Assembly: GCF_021397715.1 (NCBI RefSeq)
Contig: NZ_CP090209.1
Span: forward strand, 100,786-164,785
Direction: 5' to 3'
Origin: Pantoea agglomerans
GTDB taxonomy: Bacteria > Pseudomonadota > Gammaproteobacteria > Enterobacterales > Enterobacteriaceae
DNA: 64,000 nucleotides
Positions 34,758-44,704 of this stretch are shown here, piece by piece; the stretch's first letter is position 1; each line of letters begins with the position of its first letter. The translations under genes and the position numbers were made by a program. The notes under the pieces are model-generated. The model had not been told where the DNA came from and did not search any database. It was given only the letters and a program-made list of their open reading frames with translations.

Positions 34758-37745
34758 TCAGAAGGACCAGGACATTCCCAGGTTTGCAGTCCAGGGTGAT
34801 TCTATCCGGTCTCCCTGGGTATAGCCTGCATCAGTATGAACGCTAAGCCGGTCGGTTAATTTCGCATTAACCCCCAACTGGTACACACCGCGGGTGCCGC
34901 TGACATCATTGGTAAAACGATCGTCATTCACCCGGACTTCATTATCATCAATAAACTCCTGAGCAACAGCCAGCTTGAGATAAGGCTGAATCTGCGTATC
35001 CTGAATCAAAAACTCATGCCCCAGATTAACACCAGCTTCACCGATGACTGAATGCTGAGCACCGGAATGCGCTTTCATCCCATTGGAGAGGGCATAATCC
35101 TGGGAGGTACTGGTGAAACCCATCACCGAGGCATAAGGCGCGATATAAAAGGCACCGAGATGAAAATATTTACCTGCCTGCAGGTTTGTTCCTATCCCTG
35201 TCGTGGTGTAAGAACCTTCCGCTACCGTACCGCTTGTCATTCGGGCATTAATGTCATGTCTGAAACGGTTTATTTTCAACACGCCATCAAAATAGAGGCC
35301 TGAATCATCAAGGTAACTGGCATATGCGCCTGCTGAATAAGAATCAACCTTACCATTCCCACCCCGATCAAAATCAACCTTAGAATGGCTGTAGGTAAAA
35401 AACAGACCCTGCGAGAAAATACCTTCAGCTAACTGCTCAGCCTTATCCGCGCCTATTGTTACGCCGTTTACATCCATGTCGTAACCAGCGCCAGCAGAGC
35501 TACTCAGGTTATAACGGCTGGTGGTAAAATGTCCCCATACGTTCGTGTCGTGACTCAATACACGCGCCTGATCCAGGCGACTACGGACAGCACTCAGTTC
35601 TGACTGGAAGATCAGCGGATCAACGGTCGCCATTGACAGCACCGCAGCAGTGCTCGGAGTAATTGTCGGCGCGATGGAAGGCGAGACCGGTGATACGGCT
35701 GGATTTTCCGAAACCGGTTCCGTTGTCGGTGCGGGCTCATCTGGAGTGGTGGTCGGAATCGGATCGGCCACAGGCTCATCGACCGACGCCGCGGGAGCCG
35801 GTTCTGTGGCAGGCTGATCTGCTCCCGCTGCGGGAGTCGGTTCTGCGGCAGGCTCATCTGCTCCCGCTGCAGGTGCAGGCTCTGTTGCCGGCTCATCTGC
35901 TCCCGCTGCGGGTGCAGGCTCTGCTGCCGGCGTCTCCGTTGCAGGTTGAGGATCGGATTCCGCATCCGGAACAGGATCTGTGGCAGGCTCAACGGTCGGG
36001 TCAGGTTGCGTCTGCGCCTGTGGAGAGAGCGCCCAGCTACCGTTACCCTCTGCGATTAAGTAATACTGGTAAGTCCCGACATCAACAACATGACCATTAT
36101 TAGCCAGAGTAAAGTCCGCATCTCCTCCGCCGGTCTGAATGACCTGCAAAGCGGACGCTGACGCAGGGCTGGTACCGGTATCAGCAATATAGAGGTCGAA
36201 ATTACCGTCAGCTTCACCGGTGACCGTCAGAAAATTGCCCTTTACGCTGGATAAATCACTGTTCATGTAAAAGGCGCCCGATCCATTCAGGCTATTCAGA
36301 GTCAGTGATGAGTATTGTGCTTGTGAGGCTTCGCCTGCAGCAGGATCAAAATAAATGCTGCCGCCGTTCATCGTCACAGCACCTAAGGCAAATGCGTAAG
36401 CGCTGGTGCCTGTTGTCCCGTCCGAAAGATGCAGATTCCCGGTACCCGACAACGTGAGATCGGCATCCCGCGTATCAGCACCGCCCACTAACGTTAACTG
36501 ACCACCGTCATTGACGGCAATGTTACCCTGAAGCGTGGAGGTCGTGTCTGTTCTTGCTGCGTTCGGATTAACGGAGAGGGTGCCATTAATCGTGGCATTC
36601 GTTAAAGTGCCAGAGTTGATAATAGCGCTGGCGCCGTTTTGGATTAGCAGGTCAGTTGCTGTAGCGGCCTCAGTGCCGCCGAGAGTATACTGGCCTCCCT
36701 GGATCACGGTATTGCTGTCAATACCGCCGGCATTGCTCATCTGGCCGCTATTCAAAACAGTGTTAACAGCATTTCCTTTATTAATCAGTAAATTACCACT
36801 ATTGAAGGTACTGTCACTGATGGTGGATGTATCATCATTAAGCGTGACTGTCGCGCCACTCACCGTCCAGGTATTAGCCTGACCATTATCATTAATGACC
36901 GATGTCACGCCGTCTTCTAATACGGCATTGTTGGATAGGGCTTTCTGTCCATCCTCCGTGCTACCGGTCAGTGTGAAAGAGGCTCCGGCCTTAACAAGGG
37001 TGTTATTATCAATACCCCCGTTGTTTTGCATTTCGCCATAAACAGTTGTGTTGTTGGCCGTTCCATACTGTAATCCCGATTTATCGGTTTCCGTTTTGTT
37101 ATGAAGGAAATACAGAATCTGTAATGTTCCGCCTTTATTAACGATTGAGTTATTGCTCGTTCCGTGATTATCAACCGTCTGCAGGCCGCCTTCATTGATC
37201 ACCGTATTATTAGATATCGCGGTATCAATCCAGTCGTTATCCAGATTTGAGCCTGTCTGCAGTATGCCACCTGAATTGACAATCGTGTCCGTGTCGATAC
37301 CAAAACGGTTTTCCAGAAATGCGCTGCCGCTCAGAACAGTACGATTCATGCTGCCGCCCGTCGCCGAATCCACTGTGCCGTTAAGCCCTGAGTTTATCGA
37401 TAATATTCCTGCTGTTGCCGTTACGTCGTTCGTGGCGCCGTTGACCAGCAGTGCGCCGCCAGACATGGTAACAACATTAGATTCACCGCCATAAATAATA
37501 TACTGCGTGCCACCAAGGAGAGTTGTATTATTAGCGACACCGAAAATATACTGGCTACCAGAATTAATGGTAGTATTATTCGCAATGCCGTTAACAACTT
37601 GCTGAGCGTTATCACTCCCTGCAATAACTTCATTATTTACCGTCGTCCCGGCATTAACTAACGGCGTATAGGCTGCTGTGGCCTGATTAGTTAACGCAAC
37701 AATAATCGCTACAGCTAACAATAGCGGCTGGGTGTTAATCTCCAT
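34758..37745 (-). CDS. AIDA-like type V autotransporter adhesin
   Basis: The 995-residue protein starts with a signal peptide (from MEINTQ, cleavage near ATA, ~24). A passenger of repeated short beta-strand units follows (NNTTINSGSQYIFG, NNTTLLGGTQYI, VVTMSGGALLVNG), as in AIDA/pertactin-type beta-helices. A Pro/Ala/Glu-rich linker with four 13-residue repeats lies at about 606-658. The last ~260 residues are an autotransporter barrel (WGHFTTSRYNLSS) ending in Phe. It should be surface-exposed and mediate adhesion. ATG 37745 is chosen for AGGTG seven bases upstream and because it gives a proper signal peptide; an outer ATG at 37802 does not. It is monocistronic, with a terminator. Confidence 0.92.
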   Translation of the reverse strand: MEINTQPLLLAVAIIVALTNQATAAYTPLVNAGTTVNNEVIAGSDNAQQVVNGIANNTTINSGSQYIFGVANNTTLLGGTQYIIYGGESNVVTMSGGALLVNGATNDVTATAGILSINSGLNGTVDSATGGSMNRTVLSGSAFLENRFGIDTDTIVNSGGILQTGSNLDNDWIDTAISNNTVINEGGLQTVDNHGTSNNSIVNKGGTLQILYFLHNKTETDKSGLQYGTANNTTVYGEMQNNGGIDNNTLVKAGASFTLTGSTEDGQKALSNNAVLEDGVTSVINDNGQANTWTVSGATVTLNDDTSTISDSTFNSGNLLINKGNAVNTVLNSGQMSNAGGIDSNTVIQGGQYTLGGTEAATATDLLIQNGASAIINSGTLTNATINGTLSVNPNAARTDTTSTLQGNIAVNDGGQLTLVGGADTRDADLTLSGTGNLHLSDGTTGTSAYAFALGAVTMNGGSIYFDPAAGEASQAQYSSLTLNSLNGSGAFYMNSDLSSVKGNFLTVTGEADGNFDLYIADTGTSPASASALQVIQTGGGDADFTLANNGHVVDVGTYQYYLIAEGNGSWALSPQAQTQPDPTVEPATDPVPDAESDPQPATETPAAEPAPAAGADEPATEPAPAAGADEPAAEPTPAAGADQPATEPAPAASVDEPVADPIPTTTPDEPAPTTEPVSENPAVSPVSPSIAPTITPSTAAVLSMATVDPLIFQSELSAVRSRLDQARVLSHDTNVWGHFTTSRYNLSSSAGAGYDMDVNGVTIGADKAEQLAEGIFSQGLFFTYSHSKVDFDRGGNGKVDSYSAGAYASYLDDSGLYFDGVLKINRFRHDINARMTSGTVAEGSYTTTGIGTNLQAGKYFHLGAFYIAPYASVMGFTSTSQDYALSNGMKAHSGAQHSVIGEAGVNLGHEFLIQDTQIQPYLKLAVAQEFIDDNEVRVNDDRFTNDVSGTRGVYQLGVNAKLTDRLSVHTDAGYTQGDRIESPWTANLGMSWSF
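35770..35926. repeat. 39-bp tandem repeats in the autotransporter linker
   Basis: Four units of 39 bp encode variants of EPAPAAGADEPAT. The two central units are nearly identical in DNA; the outer ones have drifted. Such repeats can change copy number by slippage and so alter linker length without breaking the frame. Confidence 0.8.
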
Positions 37746-38563
37746 TAATTCACCTGTATTAAATGTCCATTCATAATAAACTCCCTTTGAAGCCAAAACC
37801 ACAGCACCACCCGGTTTTCATACGGATAGCGGTGTGATCGCAATCATAAAACATTGCGTAATTATTGTCTGGTAAATTTATTAAAAACAAACAACCCGAT
37901 TACTTCTGTTTAGCACGCTAAAATTTACCAAAGGCGTTTATAAAAGATAAAAATGAAGTTTATTGCTAACCCGGATTCCCATATTGGAAGACAAGATATT
38001 TTTGTGTTAACTATGTTAACTAATATAATACTCAAGGAACCATTAATCCTGAATTGGCAACAACAATTAAAACTGCTGTTTCTATAAATGAGTATCAGGC
38101 GAATCAATTTTTTGAATGGCATTCAGGGCGGCAGTTATTAAAGGAATGCTGAACTAACGACGAGGTCTTCCTGAAGCGGCTTTCGTTCAGGTAAAAAGGG
38201 CAGTTATGTGACAGGTAGTGTGCGGGAATAGCGATTATTTAACATAATCTATGTTTTGCGCACTTTGTACCATGCTGATTTGATTTACTTTTTTCAGCGG
38301 CACCGGCTGCGGCGAAACCCACAGCCACTCTCGTAGCCTGATAAAGCGCCTGATTACCCCCATCCTCCGCTCTTTACACCATAATCACGCGCATCAAAAA
38401 AGCCTGCCGATCGTAAGGCTCTTTATGGCACACAGCCATCATTCATATTTTTTGATAAAGCAAAGCAATAAACACGGATTTTCATTGCCAGGCCTTCACT
38501 CTACTATGCATTCCATCGAGGCAAAACGCCTCACACTCTAAATCTCAACTTCTGGAACTGACC
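37746..38563. other. Divergent AT-rich intergenic region
   Basis: No gene is supported over 818 bp; a 65-residue minus-strand frame at 37925-38122 is AT-rich and implausible. The left part must hold the autotransporter promoter. At 38401-38420 AGCCT/AGGCT forms a hairpin with a run of Ts on the minus side, a possible leftward terminator. The right end holds the promoter of the DUF1471 gene, with TACTAT near 38502 as a -10 candidate. Confidence 0.35.
38514..38532 (+). promoter_or_regulatory. Shared leader box of DUF1471 gene 1
   Basis: CATCGAGGCA begins 50 bp before the start codon and overlaps the small hairpin GAGGC-AAAAC-GCCTC (38518-38532). The same ten bases occur 50 bp before the paralogue at 45621. 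With a -10 near 38502 it would lie at the very 5' end of the mRNA. Confidence 0.55.
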
Positions 38564-38773
38564 ATGAAAAACTTCAAAAAATTCGTTGTAGTCGCTGTAC
38601 TGGCCTTCATCTCTTCAGCAAGTTTCGCGCAGACCGTCACCGCGACCGCCTCCACGCTGGATGGCGCAGAAGCACAGATTGCGGCCAGGGCTAAAATGGC
38701 CGGTGCGGATTACAGTATTACCGAGGCGTACAGCGGCAATCAGGTTCATATGACCGCACGACTGATTAAATGA
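38564..38773 (+). CDS. DUF1471 (YhcN/BhsA-like) periplasmic protein, copy 1
   Basis: The 69-residue protein has a signal peptide (cleavage after SFA, 22) and a ~47-residue mature DUF1471 domain: TVTATASTLDGAEAQIAARAKMAG and YSITEAYSGNQVHMTARL. YhcN, BhsA and McbA of E. coli belong to this family and respond to acid, peroxide or envelope stress. A paralogue at 45621-45830 ends almost identically, and the two bracket the sensor kinase/response regulator pair, suggesting they are outputs of it. Confidence 0.9.
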   Translation: MKNFKKFVVVAVLAFISSASFAQTVTATASTLDGAEAQIAARAKMAGADYSITEAYSGNQVHMTARLIK

Positions 38774-38954
38774 TCATGGTCGCAAAGGGATTTGCCAGAA
38801 AGGGCTGCCGTCAGGTGGCCTTTGCTGGATGACGGATTAACAGAATAAGCGAGGGCTTTACGCTTTCTCGCCTGCACAACACACAGATCCGCTGTGCGGA
38901 TAAATCATTCTGCCGACCGACCGCTGGCGATTAAATGAGATAATTACCGTGAAT

Positions 38955-39035
38955 ATGCTGAAAACCTGCGTGGTGCTGATCGTTGTTGGCCTGTTTTTGT
39001 TGATTATGAAGAGATGCGACAGGCCTGCGAGATAA
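38955..39035 (+). CDS. Possible membrane microprotein (26 aa)
   Basis: The frame from ATG 38955 (or GTG 38949) encodes MLKTCVVLIVVGLFLLIMK followed by RCDRPAR. A single hydrophobic helix flanked by positive charges resembles known enterobacterial small membrane proteins. The ribosome site is weak (GAGA at about 15 bases), so the call is tentative. It lies between the first DUF1471 gene and the sensor kinase gene, opposite in strand to the latter. Confidence 0.3.
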   Translation: MLKTCVVLIVVGLFLLIMKRCDRPAR

Positions 39036-39133
39036 GGGCGGCTATATACCGGCTGACGCAGGCAGACGGACGCGGCCAGTCAGCCTCTCCGCTCGCCCTG
39101 CCTTGTGCTGCTCTCAAAACAGCGGAACGGCAC

Positions 39134-42100
39134 TCAGCCAGTCGTCTCTTTTCCTTCTAATGGCAGCGTAAACCAGAACCGGCTCCCGCCTTCCTGACGA
39201 TTCTCTGCACGTAACTCACCGCCGTGACGCTTAATAATCTCATTACTGATGGTCAGCCCCATGCCCATCCCTTCCGCTTTGGTGGTGTAAAACGAATCGA
39301 ATATTTTTCCGATCACCGCATCGGACAGGCCCGCGCCGTTATCAGCAACTTCAATGCGAATCACCTGACTGGAAGGATGGGAAGAGGCGATGCGCAGATG
39401 GCGTACGCCGCTGTTATCTGCCATCGCTTCGATGGCGTTAATCACCAGGTTAAGCAATACCTGCTGTATCTGAACGCTCTCACAGAAAACGTTATCGTTT
39501 TCTGCCGCCAGATCCAGCTCCAGCGAGACAAAACGACGTTCCAGCTCCAGACGCGACAGCACAATAATATCCCGGGTAATCAGGTGCATTTTTGCCGGCG
39601 CAAACTCAGCAACCTGATTACGCGTCAGCGCCTGCAGTCCGCGAATAATATCGCCCGCCCGCCGGCCTTCCCGGATGATTTCATCCAGACTGCTGCTGGC
39701 ATTTTCCAGATTTGCCGGGTCACGTCTGAGCCAGCGCTGGCTGGCGCCGGCATTCGCCACGATGGACATCAGCGGCTGATTAATTTCATGGGCGATGGAC
39801 GAAGTAAGCTGGCCAACGGTGGTTGCCCGCGCGACGCGGGCTAATTCTGCCTGAGCAATACGCACCGCATCCTCCGACTGACGCTGTGCCGTGATATCCG
39901 TCAGCGTGCCAAAATATTCGGCCACTTCTGGCCAGTTTTCATTGGGCTCGCCAATGCCTTTGATGTACCGGCATTCTCCGTCATCCCGAATGATGCGAAA
40001 CTCAGCCTGCATGACCGTTCCTTCCCGCACGCTGGTTTCAATCAGCGCCCTGAGGCAGAGAATATCATCCGGATGAACGCGACTCTGAAATTCAACCATC
40101 GAGGTAGTCGCCTGCGACTCTGGCAGCCCCATGATGCGTTTATATTCATCGGAGATGTACTGAATATCGGGCTCAAGATGCCAGTGCCAGGTGCCGGTAT
40201 GACTGATCTTCTCACCCAGCATCAGCGAGGTCTGGCTGGCACGCAGCTGTTTTTCAATTTTGCGGCGCTGAATATTCTCATCCACCAGCTCGGCGTACAG
40301 GCGAGCCGTCTCAAGGGATACCGCCGCCTGCGCACCCAGCATTGATACGATCCGGGAGTGATCGGCGGTAAACACATCCGGCATCAGGCGGTTTTCCAGA
40401 TAAAGCACGCCTACCATCTGCGCCTGTCTGAACATCGGGACACACATCACCGCTGCGCCCGAGGCAACCAGATAGTTATCCTGACTGAAGGGGCTGAACA
40501 CCTCGGGCTTACCGGTCCTGATCTCCTGTCCGGTGCGGATCACCGCCGACAGCACCGACAGAGGTAGATCGGTGGCGACCGGTAATTCCCGGACAATCCT
40601 CACTTTTACGCCGTCCACGGTGGTCGAGGCTCTTGCCTGAATTTCCGGTACGTTGCCATCAATCAGGCGAATCAGCATACAGTGCTGGGCACCGGCACGT
40701 TCCACCAGCATCATCATCAGGATGTGAATCAGCCGGTCCAGATTAATCTCTTCGGTGAGCGCGCGCATCACCGTCACCATGCTCTGCAGATCGCTGATGA
40801 CCGGACTCTGCTCAAACGAGACGGTGCTCAGTGCGGTCTGCGTCGCATGGCTGGCAAGCGCCGGATGCTGCATCTCCAGCTGGCGAACCTTGGCCCCGGC
40901 ACCCCAGCGGTCCCAGGCGGCGATAGCCCCTTTGATATAAGCATCGCCGGCAAACGTCATGTTACTGGCATATGCCATGCGCGCAGCCAGTTCACAGGTC
41001 AGCCCATTAATGTGATGAAACTGCCCTTCGCGCGACAAATTAATCGCTTTTTCAAACTGCTCAAACGCCTGCGCCGTTTTTCCTTCCAGACGAAGCCACT
41101 CCGCCCGCAGCAGGGCTTCTTTATCTGCGAACGTTTTGCTGTTTTCATTTGACCAGGTCACAAGCCTGTTGAGGTGCTGCTCCAGCTGCAGGCGTAACGT
41201 ATCCGTCATCGCCCCGGTTTTAAGCGGTACGGTCAGCGAAAGCGCACTATACAGATGATAATCGAGCATATGCACATGCCCCGGAATACGTTCGGTGAAC
41301 GGTTCGGCCTGTTTAAACCAGGCGTCTGCCGCCGCATATTCATTGGCGAAGAAGTGGGCCATCGCTTTATAGAGCCGCGACCAGAACTGCATCAGGTAGA
41401 TGGGTTCAACAGCCTGTTCGGGCCTGACCACTTCCAGCACCGGCGTCAGAAAGTCATCACCGGTGAAGAGAGGGCTGCGTGGCTTGCGCAGGAAAAGCAC
41501 ATAGTCCAGCTGCATGCCGAGAATCACTTCCACATCACGGTACTGCGCCTTTCTGACAAACTGCATGCCACGCGCAATCGAGGTGTGGACCCCATCAAGA
41601 TGATCGCCACGGGCAAGGGTATTCATGATGATGTGTCGCAGCGCCAGACAAGCCGACGTCCGATCACCCGTTTCAACCCCGACGTCGAACGTTGCCTTTG
41701 CCCGTTCAATTGCATAGGTCAGCGGCATCGTCCAGATGCTGACCTGATCAAGCGGCAGCAGCGTCCGGGCTTTAAAGCTGACAAAGTCATGCTTATAGAC
41801 CAGTTCCCGCGCCAGCAGCGTGCTGGCAAAGCCGCGGCTGTACTCATCATATTGATCGCCGCACACCACGCCATACCAGGAGAGCGCAAGCGTGGAGGCA
41901 CCACTGAGTCCGCGCGCCATCGTCAGGTGAAGCAGCTGGCACAGGATCATAAAGTGCAGCCGCGGGTTGATGAAGGCGGCAAAGGTGCTGGCGCTGGCCA
42001 GCAGATTCATTACCGCTTCCGTATTTTTACAGTTTACCCGCGACAGCGAGCGAAAGCGGGTGTACGGATTTTTACCCACATCCTCCTTCAGCTTCGTCCG

Positions 42101-44704
42101 CGCCTCATCACACTCCGCCTGATCCGGATGGCGGTTGAGATGGATGCCAAACACGGCCAGCCAGGCCAGCGCCGTCTCCAGCGCCAGCTTACTGTCTGAC
42201 TGACGCATATGGATTTCAGCAATCAGACAGGCGGCCCCGGCTTTATCCGCCGCTTCACCCGGTGAAGATTGTACGCGGGTACTCAATGCCAGCGCGGCAG
42301 GCAGATCACCGTTCAGAAATTCGCACTCGGCTTCTTCAAGCAGAAATTCACTGCTTTCCGCATACCCTGCGCCGTGGTGAAGCGATCGGGCGGTCTGCAG
42401 ATAACGCAGCGCGGAAAGGTAATCGCCGCTATTTTTTGCGCGTCTGCTGGCGCTGAGTAATAGCTGACAGAACGGCCGGGTTTCTTGCCTGAGCAGCGTA
42501 AGATTTTTAACCGCCAGGATGTGATGAGCGGCCCGGAAAAGCACCGCATGGGTAATATCGTGCTCCGATTGCTGGCGGTAATAGCGTGCTGCAGCGTAAT
42601 GGAAGGCATCCTTATCTTCATAGCGCAGCAGATTAAGCGCCGCCTCATGCATGCTGTCGTGCATAAAGGCATAGCCTATCTCATTACGGGTGATCAGTCT
42701 GGCCGTCACGGCGGGCAACAGTGTCTGCTCTATCTCTGCAGCAGAGACCCCGATAATCCGGCTCATGACCTCAAGCTCACCGGTGCTGCCCAGCGAGGCG
42801 AGCTGACCCAGCATCCTGCGGGTGGCAAGCGGCAGCGAGGCGAGATGCTGCAACACGCTGGCCGCCACGTTCGCCGTATAATGACAGTGTTTTATCGCCT
42901 CTGAATCGTAGATCCATCTGAACGGCGCATGATGCGTAATGAATCCCTGCCGGACCGCCTGGCGGAAGAAGTCATGGGTCGCAAGCGGATTACCGCCGGT
43001 TTTTTCATGAATGACGCGCGCAAGCTCCGCCGTCGCCGAACTGCGGGTATGAAATCGCCCCGCCAGCCAGCTGGCAATACTCTTCTCCGAGAGCGGTTCT
43101 GGCGTCATCTCCATGATGCGTGTGGTCGCAGCGCGCAGCTGATTCAGATTGCCCGCAATGAGCGGACAGGGTAGCGAGGTGATATCCCGGTGCGCAATAA
43201 CCAGCAGCAGCGGGATATCTTCATTCAGACCCAGCAGATGCTGCAGCAGCAGCATTGAAGCCGGATCGGCCCAGTGGCCGTCATCGATCAGCATTACCAG
43301 CGGCTGCCCCTGTGCCGCAAAGGCTTTAACCAGACTGCAGGCCACCAGATTAAACCGGTCTTTGGCATCAAGGGTATTCGAGTGCGGCAAAACAGCGGCT
43401 TTCTGATTAAGCAGGATACCCAGTTCAGGCACCAGGTTTACCGCCAGCCCGGTATAGGCTCCCAGCGATCGCGAAATATGCGCTTTCCAGCGGGACATCT
43501 CCTCGGCGGGCAGGCCCAGAACATGCAGCGTCAGCGTTCTGAATGCCTCGGTAAAAACGGCATAGGGTAAGATCGGCGAATGCTGATCGACTTTCACCAC
43601 GCTGAGCATCGTTTTCTTGTTACGCAGCAGTTTAAGCGATGAAGCGATCAGCGAGGACTTCCCCGAACCGGCGGCGCCGCTGAGGGTGACCAGACAATGT
43701 TTCCCGCTCTGACTCACCGCCTCAAACGCTGACAGGATATCGATTGCCTGCGGATGATCGGTAGCGAGGGCTTCGGAGGAGAAGTTCGCGGAGGAAGAAT
43801 CCTGCAGTCCCAGCGTAAAAGACTCGATTGATCCGTCCGGCATCAGGGTTGCAGCACAGCGGCGCAGATCGGCCAGTACCCCATCAGCGGTCTGATAACG
43901 ATACTCTGGCGATTTGGCCAGCAGTTTCAGAATCAGCGCGGAGAGCATCGCCGGAACGTCTGAACGAATGGTATGAGGCGGCAAGGCTTCCGAGGCAATG
44001 TGATGATGCACCCATTCAGCATGGCCGCCTTCAGGGCTGCCATAGGGCAACCTGCCGGTCAGCAACTCATAAAGCACAATACCCAGACTGTAGAGATCAC
44101 TGATACTACTGACCGGGTGGACAGAGCGGGATGTATGCTCTGGCGACATATAAGCCAGGGTTCCTGCGGCTACCGGCAGCTGAGCCGGTTCAGGCAGATC
44201 GCTCTGCACCGACGAGAGCCCGAAGCCTCCCAGCAAGACAGCACCCTCATCGCTAAAGAAGAAGTTGGCCGGCTTGATATCGCCATGTACCAGCCCCTGC
44301 TGATGTGCCTGGCTCAGGCTGCTGCAAAGCCGCGCGGCGCAATGAAGACATTCAGCCAGGGTGCCCGCCGGCTGACAGAGAACATCGGCCAGCGTGCGAT
44401 AACCGAATCCGCGATAAATCAACGCATAGCGACCCTGATAAAGGGTGTGTCCCAGCGGTTTTAGCGCCCAGCTTTCCGCCAGTCTGTCACGCAGTTCATA
44501 TTCATTTTTTAGCCGTTGCGTGACCTGAAAGAGGGACTCTTCACTGGCGGCGGTCGCCAATACAAAAGTTTCACCGGTGGCGGCGTGGCGGCACCGGACC
44601 CACTCAATATTGCCCTCCTGCGCCAGCGGGCTGAAGACACTCTCGCCTGATAAGGTTAATTCATCGTTTTCTGCTGCGTTCAGTGCCTGTGGATTTGTAC
44701 TCAT
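39134..44704 (-). CDS. Giant kinase-like/AAA ATPase/GAF/PAS sensor histidine kinase
   Basis: The 1856-residue soluble protein has an N-terminal Ser/Thr kinase-like domain (1-285), a STAND-type ATPase (Walker A GAAGSGKS 343-350; Walker B LVMLIDD 469-475), a long helical-repeat region (~700-1300), a GAF domain (~1340-1490), a PAS domain (~1515-1625) and a histidine kinase core (AHEINQP with H1639; N box NLVINAIEAM; G boxes DNGAG and GMGMGL). The kinase-like part keeps HGDIKPAN and the MSPE end of the activation segment. However, DFG has become GFG (G160) and the beta-3 lysine region reads FVLATAA, so it is probably a pseudokinase used for signalling contacts. ATG 44704 overlaps the response regulator stop (ATGA), showing coupling. 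The signal is unknown. Confidence 0.9.
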   Translation of the reverse strand: MSTNPQALNAAENDELTLSGESVFSPLAQEGNIEWVRCRHAATGETFVLATAASEESLFQVTQRLKNEYELRDRLAESWALKPLGHTLYQGRYALIYRGFGYRTLADVLCQPAGTLAECLHCAARLCSSLSQAHQQGLVHGDIKPANFFFSDEGAVLLGGFGLSSVQSDLPEPAQLPVAAGTLAYMSPEHTSRSVHPVSSISDLYSLGIVLYELLTGRLPYGSPEGGHAEWVHHHIASEALPPHTIRSDVPAMLSALILKLLAKSPEYRYQTADGVLADLRRCAATLMPDGSIESFTLGLQDSSSANFSSEALATDHPQAIDILSAFEAVSQSGKHCLVTLSGAAGSGKSSLIASSLKLLRNKKTMLSVVKVDQHSPILPYAVFTEAFRTLTLHVLGLPAEEMSRWKAHISRSLGAYTGLAVNLVPELGILLNQKAAVLPHSNTLDAKDRFNLVACSLVKAFAAQGQPLVMLIDDGHWADPASMLLLQHLLGLNEDIPLLLVIAHRDITSLPCPLIAGNLNQLRAATTRIMEMTPEPLSEKSIASWLAGRFHTRSSATAELARVIHEKTGGNPLATHDFFRQAVRQGFITHHAPFRWIYDSEAIKHCHYTANVAASVLQHLASLPLATRRMLGQLASLGSTGELEVMSRIIGVSAAEIEQTLLPAVTARLITRNEIGYAFMHDSMHEAALNLLRYEDKDAFHYAAARYYRQQSEHDITHAVLFRAAHHILAVKNLTLLRQETRPFCQLLLSASRRAKNSGDYLSALRYLQTARSLHHGAGYAESSEFLLEEAECEFLNGDLPAALALSTRVQSSPGEAADKAGAACLIAEIHMRQSDSKLALETALAWLAVFGIHLNRHPDQAECDEARTKLKEDVGKNPYTRFRSLSRVNCKNTEAVMNLLASASTFAAFINPRLHFMILCQLLHLTMARGLSGASTLALSWYGVVCGDQYDEYSRGFASTLLARELVYKHDFVSFKARTLLPLDQVSIWTMPLTYAIERAKATFDVGVETGDRTSACLALRHIIMNTLARGDHLDGVHTSIARGMQFVRKAQYRDVEVILGMQLDYVLFLRKPRSPLFTGDDFLTPVLEVVRPEQAVEPIYLMQFWSRLYKAMAHFFANEYAAADAWFKQAEPFTERIPGHVHMLDYHLYSALSLTVPLKTGAMTDTLRLQLEQHLNRLVTWSNENSKTFADKEALLRAEWLRLEGKTAQAFEQFEKAINLSREGQFHHINGLTCELAARMAYASNMTFAGDAYIKGAIAAWDRWGAGAKVRQLEMQHPALASHATQTALSTVSFEQSPVISDLQSMVTVMRALTEEINLDRLIHILMMMLVERAGAQHCMLIRLIDGNVPEIQARASTTVDGVKVRIVRELPVATDLPLSVLSAVIRTGQEIRTGKPEVFSPFSQDNYLVASGAAVMCVPMFRQAQMVGVLYLENRLMPDVFTADHSRIVSMLGAQAAVSLETARLYAELVDENIQRRKIEKQLRASQTSLMLGEKISHTGTWHWHLEPDIQYISDEYKRIMGLPESQATTSMVEFQSRVHPDDILCLRALIETSVREGTVMQAEFRIIRDDGECRYIKGIGEPNENWPEVAEYFGTLTDITAQRQSEDAVRIAQAELARVARATTVGQLTSSIAHEINQPLMSIVANAGASQRWLRRDPANLENASSSLDEIIREGRRAGDIIRGLQALTRNQVAEFAPAKMHLITRDIIVLSRLELERRFVSLELDLAAENDNVFCESVQIQQVLLNLVINAIEAMADNSGVRHLRIASSHPSSQVIRIEVADNGAGLSDAVIGKIFDSFYTTKAEGMGMGLTISNEIIKRHGGELRAENRQEGGSRFWFTLPLEGKETTG

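Noticed and set aside
37925..38122. 65-residue minus-strand frame in the AT-rich region
   Set aside because: Composition follows the AT-rich background, no ribosome site, no motif.
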